Notes: generated by a model from the sequence alone, not told the origin. A stretch of DNA of 64,000 nt from JBEBSD01 sp040394475 (GCA_040394475.1 JBEBSD010000021.1:1-64000), one strand, 5' to 3'. Numbered from the stretch's first letter, positions 34,432-43,585 are shown. Translations and numbers: made by a program.

Positions 34432-36939
34432 TCAGATCGGGTCTACGTCAATCACAACCTGAATATTTTTCTTTGTTTTATCCGTAAGGACGGCGGTCAC
34501 ACAATTCTGCAACAAGCTTTTTACGGCCCTAAAATTAATCTTTTCCCGCTCAAGTTTAATAAGTATATCAAACAAAAAGCGATTTCGGACCCTTTCGACC
34601 AGCGGCGCCTCTGGCCCCAGCACCCTGCTTTTTCCCAACTGCCCGGTAAGCGTATCTACCAGTTCCCTGGCGACCTTTAAAGCTGTCAGGGCCTCTTCAT
34701 GCCTGACCGTTAATTTTATCAGCCGGGTGAAAGGCGGGTATCCGAAATTATTGCGCTCCACAATTTCGGACTCATACATCCCCAGATAATCTCCTTCGAC
34801 TACCCGCGCCAGCAACTCATGATCCGGCTGGCTCGTCTGGATCAGCACCCTTCCCTTGGTGGCAGCCCGTCTTCCCGCCCGGCCGCTCACCTGTGTCAGC
34901 AACTGAAAAGCCCGTTCCGTCGCCCGGAACTCCGGAAAATTAATCATCCGGTCGACATCAAAAATACCCACCACACTGACATTATCAAAGTCCAGTCCCT
35001 TGGTTACCATCTGGGTCCCTACCAGGATGTCGACACTTTTGTCCTCAAAACTACGAATAATGGTTGAATAGGCATTTTTAGACCGGGTCGTATCCAGGTC
35101 CATCCGTTGAATCCGTGCGCGCGGGAAAATGAGCTGCAGCTGATTTTCAATCTTTTCGGTACCAAACCCCATGGTTTTTACCTGTAAGGAACCACACGAC
35201 GGACACACAGCCGGCACCGGTTCGTGGTGCCCGCAGTAATGGCAGCGAAGTTCTGCCGCACGCATATGGTACGTCAGGGTAACATCGCAATTCGCACATC
35301 CCGAAATCCAGTCGCACGCCTCACACTGCAGCCACGGCGAATAGCCTCTGCGGTTCTGAAACAGGATCGTCTGTTCCCCTTTACGGAGGTTTTCTTCCAT
35401 CGCTTCCAATAAGACTGAAGAGAACTCTTCCCGCATCTTCTTTTGCTTCTTTTCCTGCTTCAGGTTAATCAGCACAAACTCCGGCAGGTTGGCGGCGCCA
35501 AACCGTTCCTTCATGGTTACCAATCCATACAATCCTTTCCGGGCATTGAAATAACTTTCCAGGGAAGGCGTTGCCGATCCCAGCAATGCTTTCCCTTTGT
35601 GCAGGTGGGCGAGGATTACCGCGACATCCCGTGCATGGTAGCGCGGTGCGGGATCGAATTGTTTATACGAACTTTCATGTTCTTCGTCCACGATGATCAG
35701 CCCCAGGTTATCAAACGGCAGAAAAACGGCGGAGCGCACCCCAATCACGAAGGGAAACTTTCCTTCCACTACCCCTTTCCAGACTTCCACCCGTTCATTG
35801 TCCGAAAACCGCGAATGGTAAATCCCCATCCGGTTTCCGAAAACTTTCTGAAGCCGTACCACAATCTGGGTCGTCAGCGCAATTTCGGGCAACAGGTATA
35901 GTACCTGCACGCCGCTGTCCAGCGCCTGGCGAACCAGCTCTATAAACACCTCCGTTTTACCGCTTCCGGTAATTCCATGGAGCAAAACCACCGAATGGTT
36001 CTGGAAATGCTTGCGGATCTCGCCGGCTGCGACCTCCTGGCTTTCTGAAAGGGTGACCTTTTGCAAACTGCTTTCGGGAATGGTTTCGAAGCGGGACACC
36101 TTCATTTCCTGCTGCAGCAGGACCCCTTTTTTCAGCAGCGTTTGCAAGGCCGAACCGGAGAGCTTATCGTCCTTTGTAAAAATACCTTTATCCAGCCCTT
36201 TCTCATTGAGTCCGGGATCGTTAAATACGGGGATATACCGCAGGTAGCACAACAGGATATCCAGTTGTTTGGGAAACTTTTCCAATCCTCTTACCAGCTC
36301 ATTGAGCTTTTCCCGCTCCAGGTAATCCGGTGCCAGCCGTATTTTGACTATCTGTTTAGGCTGGTACTTCTCACGGATTTCTTCAAAAAGAATGATCGCA
36401 CGCTTTCCCACCAGGTTTTTGATCAGCCGGGTAACCTGTTTCGATTGGGAAATACGTCCCAGTTCTTCATAGGTAAGCACCCCATGCTTCTGAACCTCCT
36501 CCAACAACCCTGCTTCTTCCGGTGTTAACAACTCCGGATAGTTAAAATCAGGGTTATACTGTACTTTGGACTGGCTGGAAATTTTGAGGCCCGACGGCAA
36601 CGCGATGTTGAGCACCTCCCCGATGGCGCACAGGTAATATTCGGCAATCCACTGAAACAGCTCCAATTGGTAGGAAGTCACCAGAGGATGCGTATCCAGC
36701 AGCTCCAGGATATATTTGGCGGAATAACCGGTTGGCGGATTCTGGTGCAACGCCGAAACAATGGCTGTCAATACCCTTGATTTTCCGAATTGCACCACTA
36801 CTCTCGCGCCTACCCGGATAGTTCCCGCTAGTTCCCGGGGTACCCGATAGGTAAACAGCCGGTTAACCGGAACCGGTAAAATTAAATCAGCGAAAAACGT
36901 AACTTCCTCTTCGAAAAGCGCATCAGCAGCCAAAGCCAT
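34432..36939 (-). CDS. priA: Primosomal replication protein N' (PriA helicase)
   Basis: The 835-residue 3'-5' DNA helicase reloads the replisome at stalled forks. It has an N-terminal PriA DNA-binding domain (LPVPVNRLFTYRVP), Walker A GITGSGKTE, DEEH-box IIVDEEHESSYKQ and SATPSLESY. The zinc site is a set of cysteines in CEACDWISGCANCD, CHYCGHHEP and CPSCGS. LQTMV-type helicase motifs QMVTKGLDFDNV and QVSGRAGRR complete it. The length is near the usual 730-850. No overlapping genes; it is followed by pyk. Confidence 0.95.
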   Translation of the reverse strand: MALAADALFEEEVTFFADLILPVPVNRLFTYRVPRELAGTIRVGARVVVQFGKSRVLTAIVSALHQNPPTGYSAKYILELLDTHPLVTSYQLELFQWIAEYYLCAIGEVLNIALPSGLKISSQSKVQYNPDFNYPELLTPEEAGLLEEVQKHGVLTYEELGRISQSKQVTRLIKNLVGKRAIILFEEIREKYQPKQIVKIRLAPDYLEREKLNELVRGLEKFPKQLDILLCYLRYIPVFNDPGLNEKGLDKGIFTKDDKLSGSALQTLLKKGVLLQQEMKVSRFETIPESSLQKVTLSESQEVAAGEIRKHFQNHSVVLLHGITGSGKTEVFIELVRQALDSGVQVLYLLPEIALTTQIVVRLQKVFGNRMGIYHSRFSDNERVEVWKGVVEGKFPFVIGVRSAVFLPFDNLGLIIVDEEHESSYKQFDPAPRYHARDVAVILAHLHKGKALLGSATPSLESYFNARKGLYGLVTMKERFGAANLPEFVLINLKQEKKQKKMREEFSSVLLEAMEENLRKGEQTILFQNRRGYSPWLQCEACDWISGCANCDVTLTYHMRAAELRCHYCGHHEPVPAVCPSCGSLQVKTMGFGTEKIENQLQLIFPRARIQRMDLDTTRSKNAYSTIIRSFEDKSVDILVGTQMVTKGLDFDNVSVVGIFDVDRMINFPEFRATERAFQLLTQVSGRAGRRAATKGRVLIQTSQPDHELLARVVEGDYLGMYESEIVERNNFGYPPFTRLIKLTVRHEEALTALKVARELVDTLTGQLGKSRVLGPEAPLVERVRNRFLFDILIKLEREKINFRAVKSLLQNCVTAVLTDKTKKNIQVVIDVDPI

Positions 36940-36960
36940 TTATACTTGTAGCATCTATAC

Positions 36961-36996
36961 AAAAAGAGACCAGTGTTCATCATCCGGTCTCCCTTT
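36961..36996 (-). terminator. Terminator after the coiled-coil membrane protein gene
   Basis: On the minus strand, GAGACC and GGTCTC arms (36986-36991 and 36966-36971) enclose a 14-nt loop and are followed by five Ts. It separates the 37.1-kb gene from priA. Confidence 0.6.
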
Positions 36997-37069
36997 TAAA
37001 ACTCATACACGAATGTAGGTAAAAAGACGGAATTTCTCGTTATACCCGTCCATATTTGACCTTCTCTTC

Positions 37070-38011
37070 TTACTTTACAGAGAAATCGCCCTGTCCTATT
37101 TTAAACCCTTCCGCATAAAGTTCAATCACATAGGTGCCGTTTTTCAGCGGGATTCCTCCCCGACCGTAGAAGATGGATACGGCCTGGCGCGTATTGGTAA
37201 ACAAAATGCTTTGTTTCGAGCTGTAGATGGTCTCCCGTTCGTTATGGATAAAAGACCCCGAGCCCGTCGCCATGTCCGACAAGACCGCGCCATCCGGGTC
37301 GAGCACCCGCAGGTAAATTTCCTTTTCGTTATGTTCGGCCACTTCATTTTCAGCCAGCTCAAAGCTGACCTTCAGCTGATTGACCAGTCTCGCCCGGTAT
37401 TTACCCCCGTCCCGCTCTTTCCCTTTGTCCGAAATCGCGTTGACAACGATCTTTTCTGCCTTTAACGCCGACGCCCGGGTCACTTTTGCTTCCAGATCCT
37501 GGTTGATCGCACTGAAATTCTGGAGTTGCTCGCCCAGTTCTTCCTTCTCGCTTTGCAGCCCGGTAAGTTGTTCGCTCAGCGCTTCATTCCGTGCAGCCGC
37601 ACTGCCCAACTCTTCCCGCAGGGTCACAATCTCGCTGTCTTTCTGCGTGAGCAGCGCTTCGTAGTTTTTAATCCGGTCTTCATACTTGCGGATCGAAAAA
37701 CTGTTCAGGTCTTTCAGCGACTGCTTGTCCTTTTCCAGCTGTGCCTTTAACGAAAGTAGGGAATCAACCCGTCCGCCGAGCTGCTGAATTTGCGCAATTT
37801 TAATATCCAGCTGACCGGAGATCGAATCCAGCTTGGTTTTGGTACTTAACACCTCCTCCGTTCTCGCCGCTATAATGGTATCTTTCGAATCGTTTTCCTG
37901 GCGCTCCTGATAAAAAAAGTAAAGAAGCACCACATTCAACACAGCCAGAATGGCCAGAGCTGCCCATAACAGGTTTTTACGATCTTGCTTTTGCTCCCTA
38001 TTGTAGCTCAT
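37070..38011 (-). CDS. Coiled-coil membrane-anchored protein, unknown function
   Basis: I do not recognise a family. The 313-residue protein has a basic start (MSYNREQKQDRKNLL), one membrane segment (WAALAILAVLNVVLLYFF, about residues 16-33), a heptad-rich coiled coil over about residues 40-190 with many Glu, Lys, Leu and Gln, and a C-terminal beta-rich domain (about 195-313, RARLVNQLKVSFELAENEV to the final GQGDFSVK). The C-terminal domain should lie in the periplasm, with the coiled coil spanning or extending from the membrane. It is 23 bp downstream of the GT9 gene and is probably co-transcribed. It could be a polymerised scaffold for envelope work; that is only inference. Confidence 0.7.
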   Translation of the reverse strand: MSYNREQKQDRKNLLWAALAILAVLNVVLLYFFYQERQENDSKDTIIAARTEEVLSTKTKLDSISGQLDIKIAQIQQLGGRVDSLLSLKAQLEKDKQSLKDLNSFSIRKYEDRIKNYEALLTQKDSEIVTLREELGSAAARNEALSEQLTGLQSEKEELGEQLQNFSAINQDLEAKVTRASALKAEKIVVNAISDKGKERDGGKYRARLVNQLKVSFELAENEVAEHNEKEIYLRVLDPDGAVLSDMATGSGSFIHNERETIYSSKQSILFTNTRQAVSIFYGRGGIPLKNGTYVIELYAEGFKIGQGDFSVK

Positions 38012-38034
38012 TTTAGTGGGGGTTAAAAATTACT

Positions 38035-39084
38035 TTACTCGTTTCTGCTTACTATTACCGAGGGCAGCACCTTTTCAAACGTGTCGCGAACTTTCGTAAA
38101 CGACAGCTGTGCACAGGGCTTCTCCCTCTCCCTTATCAACACACAATTCTCACCATTTCCATACCTTCCTGAGTAAGGGTTGTACTCCTTAAACTGATGT
38201 AATGATCCCATTAAAATAATTCCGAATGTCCCTACCGCATTTGCCAGATGAGCCGGTCCGCTATCCAAACCCACAAAAAACGACGCCCGGCGGATCACTT
38301 CCGCCGACTCCAGAATAGACAGTTTCCCGGTAAGGTTACGATAACCGGGATGGTCGATCTGAAGGTTACTGCTGAGTCCTATTTCCACAATTTCATAGGG
38401 ATAATTCTCCAGCAACCAGTAGACCAGCTCCTGCCATTTTTCCACCGGCCAGTCTTTCGGAGCATAATTCGATTGGCAATGGATAACGATAAACCGTGGA
38501 GGAAGCTGCAATTCAGCTACTTTTTCACGGTGCCGGTCCTGCAGGTATACCCGGGGCTGCCGGTCGTTCGGAGGCTGCAGGTCTGCTACCTTCGCAAAGA
38601 CCTCCAGCAAATTCCCAAAATCGAAATACGTATCTACGGTGATCCCTTTCCGAACGGCAACCGGATTTTCCACAAATACCTGACAGGTCGGGCAGTGATT
38701 ATTGTTCCGGAATTGCAGCTCGTACACGTGGTCAAACACCCCTGTTTTCAGCAGCACGGTCCGTTCCGTCACGCAGGTCTCCGCAAACACCTCATCCACG
38801 TGGGGATTTACCTCCACGAGTTCTTTGAACACCGGCTTGACAAACCATACTACATGGGCGTCCGGATGCAGCGCCCGAACCTGCCCGGATAAGGGCTCGG
38901 TGGCAACGATATCTCCGAAATGCTCTGTTCTGATAACGGCTACCAGTTCTTTACCCGCCGGAAACCTCTTTTTCTTCTTATTAAAATACCTCGACGCCCG
39001 GTAGCCGCTGTAATGCACACTGAAAATATGTGCGTACTTATGGTACCGGTGTGTCCAAAGCGCTACAAGACTCTTTAAAGTCAT
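38035..39084 (-). CDS. Glycosyltransferase family 9 (heptosyltransferase-like)
   Basis: The 349-residue protein resembles ADP-heptose:LPS heptosyltransferases of GT9: an N-terminal Rossmann part with VAVIRTEHFGDIVATEPL, and a C-terminal nucleotide-sugar-binding part with RRASFFVGLDSGPAHLANAVGT. The latter is the diagnostic GxDSGxxHxA motif. It likely transfers a heptose or related sugar in LPS core assembly on the cytosolic face. ATG 39084 was preferred to 39117 because the N-terminal extension is polar and lacks homology. It is followed after 23 bp by a coiled-coil membrane gene. Confidence 0.87.
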   Translation of the reverse strand: MTLKSLVALWTHRYHKYAHIFSVHYSGYRASRYFNKKKKRFPAGKELVAVIRTEHFGDIVATEPLSGQVRALHPDAHVVWFVKPVFKELVEVNPHVDEVFAETCVTERTVLLKTGVFDHVYELQFRNNNHCPTCQVFVENPVAVRKGITVDTYFDFGNLLEVFAKVADLQPPNDRQPRVYLQDRHREKVAELQLPPRFIVIHCQSNYAPKDWPVEKWQELVYWLLENYPYEIVEIGLSSNLQIDHPGYRNLTGKLSILESAEVIRRASFFVGLDSGPAHLANAVGTFGIILMGSLHQFKEYNPYSGRYGNGENCVLIREREKPCAQLSFTKVRDTFEKVLPSVIVSRNE

Positions 39085-39273
39085 AGGCAATACCTCAATC
39101 GTTAATTCACGTTGCAAAAATAACCAAGTTTTTCCTTATTGGACGATTTCTATGTCAATCCCTGCACATTTCCACCCTCGACAACTGGTTTATCGGCTAT
39201 TCCGCCACAAAAAGCGCGCCAGTACCCCTTACCGTAAAAATGAGGAGTTTATGACCCAAATCGCTCTCCAGCC

Positions 39274-39304
39274 AAAAAAAATCCGGCACGTTTCCGCGCC
39301 GGAT
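39274..39304 (-). terminator. Terminator of the Rieske-DUF5777-YceI operon
   Basis: On the minus strand the arms ATCCGGCGCG and CGTGCCGGAT (one G-T pair) close a GAAA tetraloop and are followed by eight Ts. It lies 30 bp after the YceI stop. Confidence 0.88.
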
Positions 39305-39334
39305 CGACTATTTTCCCGCCTGAAATGGCCCGAA

Positions 39335-39898
39335 TCAACGGGGCTCCATCGTGAATGCGGCGGTGACCTTAATCACCTGGGCAATTTTCACAAAAACAAT
39401 CGTCGGCACCTCAATCTTGTGGTCTGTCAACGCAATTTCGAAACCGGATTCGAGCAAAACCTTGCCCCCTCCCACCGTCAGCTTCCCTTTCAGGATCCGG
39501 TTCTGTGTCACTCCGTGGACTGTCAGTTTCCCCTGAGCCGTCACCTGATGGGTGCCATCCTTCATGACAGCCGCCGGGTGGTCTATTTTCCCGCTGAAAG
39601 TTGCGGTCGGAAACCGGGTTGATTCCATATAATTTTCATTAAAATGCTCCTGCATCAGTTTATTGGGGAACACAAAATCTGTTATTTTCATCCGTACGGC
39701 TATTTCACCCGTCCCGATGTTTAAAACAGCCTGAGCCTTCCCGTGTGTCGCGCTGATGTTTTCCACAGGTGTTTCCGAAAAAAACCTGATCTCTCCGGTA
39801 CTGGTTCCATACAATGTATGCTGTGCGGTCGCAAAAACGGGCGCACCTCCCAGCACCCCTGCAACCAACATCTTCCTGATCATCCCTTTCATATCCAA
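39335..39898 (-). CDS. YceI-family periplasmic protein
   Basis: The 187-residue protein has a signal peptide (KMLVAGVLGGAPVFATAQ) and a lipocalin-like YceI domain. Typical features are the strand pairs in STGEIRFFSETPVENISATH and ESTRFPTATFSGKIDHP. YceI relatives bind long isoprenoids or amphipathic lipids in the periplasm. It is the last gene of a tight operon (9 bp after the DUF5777 gene), behind a Rieske lipoprotein. A quinone- or isoprenoid-handling redox role is plausible (inference). Confidence 0.9.
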   Translation of the reverse strand: MDMKGMIRKMLVAGVLGGAPVFATAQHTLYGTSTGEIRFFSETPVENISATHGKAQAVLNIGTGEIAVRMKITDFVFPNKLMQEHFNENYMESTRFPTATFSGKIDHPAAVMKDGTHQVTAQGKLTVHGVTQNRILKGKLTVGGGKVLLESGFEIALTDHKIEVPTIVFVKIAQVIKVTAAFTMEPR

Positions 39899-39907
39899 CC
39901 GGATTAG

Positions 39908-40798
39908 TCATTGGCCCCTCGCTTTTTTGTCGAAGCTGAAGGTGCGTGAAATATTGAACCCATAATGAATATCGCCCTTTCCCCAGGCCCCCGTGGTTTC
40001 CCCGATAAACTGTTTTTCAATCATTCCCAGGGAATTGGTGAGGTGCAACTGAAAAACATGGCCACCGGTTTCGATGTCGACGCCAACCGACATGGAATCG
40101 TAATACGGCGCTGTAATCGTGTTGTTCTCGCGGGCCGTCCAGAAATATTCCCCATTCACCGAAATTCTTTTGGAAAGCTTAAACCGGCCTCCCGCTCCCA
40201 GGGCAAGCAACATCTTCTCATCGCCCGTCACGTCGGGCCGGTTCCGGTAGAGCCATCCCGGGGACAGCTGAAAAGAAAACCGCTCCCCGAATTTCCGCGC
40301 TATCAGTGCCTGGGCCGTATACGTTAGCTTATCCTGGAATTCCAGCTCGCGGTTTGCGGTGGCAATGACCATACTCCCAAAAAGCGTAACCGATATCGGT
40401 ACAGCGGAACTCCCGCCGGTCGTTTGCTTCAGCACTTTGACCTTTGCCAGAAAATCATAAGCCTTCTGTGAAGTGCTTCTTCCTGCCCCCAGCATGAAAC
40501 GATCGGTCAACCCGTACTCGAGTCCCATCCGCATGGTGGCCTGATCGAGGCCAAACAACTGATAGGCCCCCGAATTAAGCCTCCCGAAACGGTGGGAAAT
40601 CCGAAAGTCCAGGTGCTTTTTCTTCATCGTTTCCACGGAATGTCCGTTGACGACCCGGGTCGATTTAAAAGTGGCCCAGACGGGCGCCGTCTTCACCGGG
40701 TCCCCGGATTCCAGCTGTCCGAGCAAATCCTCTTCCTGTGCCCTGACCAACCCGGGGGCCGCCATCAGTAACACCCAATATAACCAGCGCATGATCAT
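39908..40798 (-). CDS. DUF5777-family beta-barrel protein
   Basis: The 296-residue outer-membrane protein has a signal peptide (MIMRWLYWVLLMAAPGLVRAQ) and DUF5777-typical blocks: STRVVNGHSVETMKKKHLDFR, given here only in part, then ISHRFGRLNSGAYQLFGLDQ and YGLTDRFMLGAGRS. Repeated amphipathic strands with aromatic ends follow and the protein ends in a family-typical strand (IHYGFNISRTFSFDKKARGQ). The function of the family is unknown. It starts 5 bp after the Rieske stop and is followed by YceI after 9 bp, so the three are one transcript. Confidence 0.88.
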   Translation of the reverse strand: MIMRWLYWVLLMAAPGLVRAQEEDLLGQLESGDPVKTAPVWATFKSTRVVNGHSVETMKKKHLDFRISHRFGRLNSGAYQLFGLDQATMRMGLEYGLTDRFMLGAGRSTSQKAYDFLAKVKVLKQTTGGSSAVPISVTLFGSMVIATANRELEFQDKLTYTAQALIARKFGERFSFQLSPGWLYRNRPDVTGDEKMLLALGAGGRFKLSKRISVNGEYFWTARENNTITAPYYDSMSVGVDIETGGHVFQLHLTNSLGMIEKQFIGETTGAWGKGDIHYGFNISRTFSFDKKARGQ

Positions 40799-40803
40799 CC
40801 TGC

Positions 40804-41322
40804 TTATGCCGTTACCGTCAGGCTGTTGCCGCCAGCCGCCACGGACGTTTTATAAGTAGCCAGTTCCGGAATATTTTCGCCGGTATCCGGTCGCTGTAAA
40901 ACCGCCCCGGCGACCGAGAAACGGGAACCGTGGTTACTGCAATACAACTCGTTCTGTGCACTTCTGAATACCAACTCATTGCCTTCGTGCGTACAGGTTT
41001 TTGAAAGTGCTACATACACTTCACCCGTGGTGAATGCCACGAGTACATTCCCGACAACGGCGAAAGAACCGGCTGTTTTCAGCGATGTAAAATTCTGGTG
41101 TGTCAGGTCAATCGTAAAATTGATGTTATTGCCTGTGGCGCTGCCGGTTACCCCCGTTCCCTGGCCGGGACCTCCCGGGCCTCCCGGGCCCGGATCGTCC
41201 TCCGAAGAGCCGCAGGAAGTCAAGGTTCCCAGACAATAAAATGCCATCAATGCCGACGTACTCAATCCCAGCGACCGCAGAAATTCCCCCCGTTTGATTG
41301 TTTCCTTTTTTACAGTTTCCAT
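40804..41322 (-). CDS. Rieske [2Fe-2S] lipoprotein
   Basis: The 172-residue protein has an N-terminal Tat-like/lipoprotein signal: KRGEFLRSLGLS then a hydrophobic segment with a candidate lipidation cysteine at residue 37 (LTSCGSS). A Gly/Pro linker follows (DPGPGGPGGPGQGTG, about 43-57). The Rieske cluster ligands are C110-T-H112 and C128-S-N-H131 in CTHEG and CSNHGSRF. It should be anchored on the periplasmic side and pass electrons. Unlike the Rieske protein of complex III it has no cytochrome b neighbour. It heads an operon with DUF5777 and YceI genes. ATG 41322 was chosen because the upstream stretch to 41370 lacks any signal feature. Confidence 0.9.
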   Translation of the reverse strand: METVKKETIKRGEFLRSLGLSTSALMAFYCLGTLTSCGSSEDDPGPGGPGGPGQGTGVTGSATGNNINFTIDLTHQNFTSLKTAGSFAVVGNVLVAFTTGEVYVALSKTCTHEGNELVFRSAQNELYCSNHGSRFSVAGAVLQRPDTGENIPELATYKTSVAAGGNSLTVTA

Positions 41323-41417
41323 CCTATTCGTACTAAAATTTTGACAATACAATTCCCCTTGGCAGGTCATGCCATTTTTTTTTAAAGCGGTAACCGGTGC
41401 CGTCCGCCCGCTACCCG

Positions 41418-42713
41418 CTATTTCAGATTATACTTCACATACAGCCAGGCACCTGCAGAAAACAGGTTAACCCTACCAAACCCGACTTTCTGTACAGGAA
41501 TCCGGGCATAAGGCTCCAGCACTACCGAAAAGCGTTTCGTTACGCGCCTTTCATACCCCACGGAGGCGTTCAGATGGCTGCCCCAATACCATCCCGTAGC
41601 ACCTTCCCACTGGTACCACCGGATTGAAGGATCCGGCGTTTCATAGCGATACTGATATTTTTCATGCAACATCCGGTAACTGGAAACACCGGTGGAAACC
41701 GACCATGTATACGTCTCTCCCCTGTAAAAATCATATTTCAGGTTCAGCGGCACTTCCAGGATCCGGCATGCGCCGTCAACACTTTCGGGAGTAACCGGCT
41801 GGCTCCAGCTCTCCGGCCACTGGTAATACCCGGGTCCCGCCGCATACACTTTGTTATCGCGCACCACCCCTGCCTGCAGCGCCCACCGCGGACTCATCCG
41901 GTATTCCAACAGGACCGAAGCCGACAACACCGACCTGGAAAAGTCCGGCAGCCTTACGGCGCTGAAGTCGGGTGCAATCCCCAGGCGGATATTCCAGCGC
42001 TTCCATTCCGGGGCCAAAGCGGCCGGAGCCGCTGCCCGTTCTTCCTGTACCAGGGGCAGCTGCGGTGAAATCCCGGCATAGGTTACCGGCAGCGCCGGCA
42101 GCAATGCCATTTCAGGAGCATGCACATTTGCATTTTTCACGGCCGCAGCTGCCAGGGTTGCTGCTGGTACCTCCGGCGTGTGATCCACCTGCCCCCCTCC
42201 TGGCAGGGATTGCCCTTCGCCGGTTATTAAAATTGTCCCGTCACTTCCGTCTGTACCCCTACGACGGTGTTCTGTAAGCACTCCGCTTGCTTCATACTTG
42301 CGACGGGACAATGTCTTCTCCTGAACAGCACTTTCAGGCCGGGATACGACGTGACCCTTACCGGAGTTCAGTACCTGTTGATAGTTCCCTGTGTCGGCAG
42401 CCGGCTTACCGGCCCTGTTTCCCTCCGGAAGGATTGTCTCCGGAGCCAATCCGGATCGGCCGGCCGGCGGGAGCTGATCCGCTGCCTGAGGTGCCTGCCT
42501 CCCCGGATACCACACAGCCAGCCCCACCAGCAACCCTATTACCGCCAACCACGCAGCCGGCTTCTTCCACCCGATCCCGGATTTCCCGTCTACCTCATCC
42601 AGCCGCTTTTTAAGTCTGTTCCAACCGGTAGGGTTATCGTTCACATCAAGCTCTTCAGATAATTTTCGGAAGAACTCATCCAGTTTATCATCTGGCCATT
42701 CTTGCATACTCAT
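41418..42713 (-). CDS. Membrane-anchored protein with C-terminal beta-barrel-like domain, next to ECF sigma
   Basis: The 431-residue protein has three parts. Residues 1-50 are soluble and acidic/amphipathic (WPDDKLDEFFRKLSEELDV). One membrane segment is at about 52-69 (AAWLAVIGLLVGLAVWY). A Pro/Ala/Gly-rich linker runs to about 230, then a beta-strand-rich C-terminus with aromatic repeats (SVSTGVSSYRML, WGSHLNASVGYERRV, ARIPVQKVGFGRV) resembles outer-membrane beta-barrels. The N-terminus overlaps the ECF sigma gene by 26 bp, so it is translationally coupled and could be its anti-sigma factor. This architecture is seen beside ECF genes in Bacteroidota. Function is inferred. Confidence 0.65.
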   Translation of the reverse strand: MSMQEWPDDKLDEFFRKLSEELDVNDNPTGWNRLKKRLDEVDGKSGIGWKKPAAWLAVIGLLVGLAVWYPGRQAPQAADQLPPAGRSGLAPETILPEGNRAGKPAADTGNYQQVLNSGKGHVVSRPESAVQEKTLSRRKYEASGVLTEHRRRGTDGSDGTILITGEGQSLPGGGQVDHTPEVPAATLAAAAVKNANVHAPEMALLPALPVTYAGISPQLPLVQEERAAAPAALAPEWKRWNIRLGIAPDFSAVRLPDFSRSVLSASVLLEYRMSPRWALQAGVVRDNKVYAAGPGYYQWPESWSQPVTPESVDGACRILEVPLNLKYDFYRGETYTWSVSTGVSSYRMLHEKYQYRYETPDPSIRWYQWEGATGWYWGSHLNASVGYERRVTKRFSVVLEPYARIPVQKVGFGRVNLFSAGAWLYVKYNLK

Positions 42714-43257
42714 CAGCGCTTAATTTCGATAACATTGCTCTTAATTTCTCTCTTGCACGGGCCAGGTTTGATTTGGAAGCTCCAACGGAAATACCCAGTT
42801 TCCCGGCAATTTCCTCGTGGCTGTAGCCATCAATGACGGCCAGGCAAAATACCATCCGATAGGCAGGGGTCAGTTGATGGATAAAGGAGAGAATTTCATC
42901 GTACGCCATCCCGCTGCTTATCGTTTCATCGCTGGCAAATGTATCGGTCAGCGCCCCCCCGTCCATTTCGTGAAACTTCACCTCCTGGCGATACCGGTCC
43001 AGCGCCGTATTCACCATGACCCTTCGCAGCCAGACAGGAAAAGGACGATCCGGATCATAGGTCTCAATTTTAGTAAATATCTTAAAAAAACCATCATTCA
43101 TTACTTCCAGGGCCTCCTCCTCGTTCTTGCTGTACCTCAGGCAGATACGCATGGCATACGGGCAGAACATCTTATACAGGCGTTCCTGGCTACGGCGGTT
43201 TCTTTCCAAACAGCCTCGAAGTAATTCAGACAATACTGCGGAGTTGTACGCTGGCAT
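42688..43257 (-). CDS. ECF-type RNA polymerase sigma factor
   Basis: The 189-residue sigma-70-family factor of the extracytoplasmic-function class has region 2 (LYKMFCPYAMRICLRYSKNEEEALEV, given in parts, at about residues 26-50, and FPVWLRRVMVNTALDRYR), and region 4 with the helix-turn-helix YSHEEIAGKLGISVGASKSNLARA near the C-terminus. It would direct RNA polymerase to stress or envelope-response promoters. The next gene overlaps its 3' end and may be its membrane-bound regulator. The upstream 687 bp hold no gene. Confidence 0.92.
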   Translation of the reverse strand: MPAYNSAVLSELLRGCLERNRRSQERLYKMFCPYAMRICLRYSKNEEEALEVMNDGFFKIFTKIETYDPDRPFPVWLRRVMVNTALDRYRQEVKFHEMDGGALTDTFASDETISSGMAYDEILSFIHQLTPAYRMVFCLAVIDGYSHEEIAGKLGISVGASKSNLARAREKLRAMLSKLSADEYARMAR

Positions 43258-43353
43258 ATTCAGGCATTTGTTACTACATACGGAAATACCTGGCGAAAGG
43301 TTGCGTACGGGAAATACTGTTTGCTAAAATTGGCGGGGCGGAGTGTCTTTTTT

Positions 43354-43430
43354 GGGGGGGGGACGGATTGAGGGTCTGTGTTATTTTTGTTCGTCAGGCT
43401 GGTACGGGGTTCGACTCCGCTCACCCCCCC
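43354..43430 (+). pseudogene. Possible tRNA-like remnant
   Basis: The segment is 77 nt, starts with nine Gs (43354-43362) and ends with seven Cs (43424-43430) that could pair as an acceptor stem. GGTTCGACTCC (43408-43418) matches the tRNA T-arm/B-box consensus. No credible D or anticodon arm can be drawn, the T-stem has mismatches, and CCA is absent, so it is a decayed gene or a coincidence. Confidence 0.25.
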
Positions 43431-43563
43431 GATGTTCCGATCACCTCCCGATGTCGGCCACTCCCCGGCGGCGCGGAGCACGGCGGAATGACCCTAAAAC
43501 AAAGCCACCATGCAGTAAAACTACATGGCGGACTCCAACTATACACACTATACTTTATCTTAA

Positions 43564-43585
43564 CATACTGCCGGCCGGCAGTATG
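43564..43585. repeat. Perfect 22-bp palindrome
   Basis: The sequence from CATACTGCCGG to CCGGCAGTATG is perfectly self-complementary with no loop. It could be a protein-binding site or a stem-loop. Confidence 0.65.
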
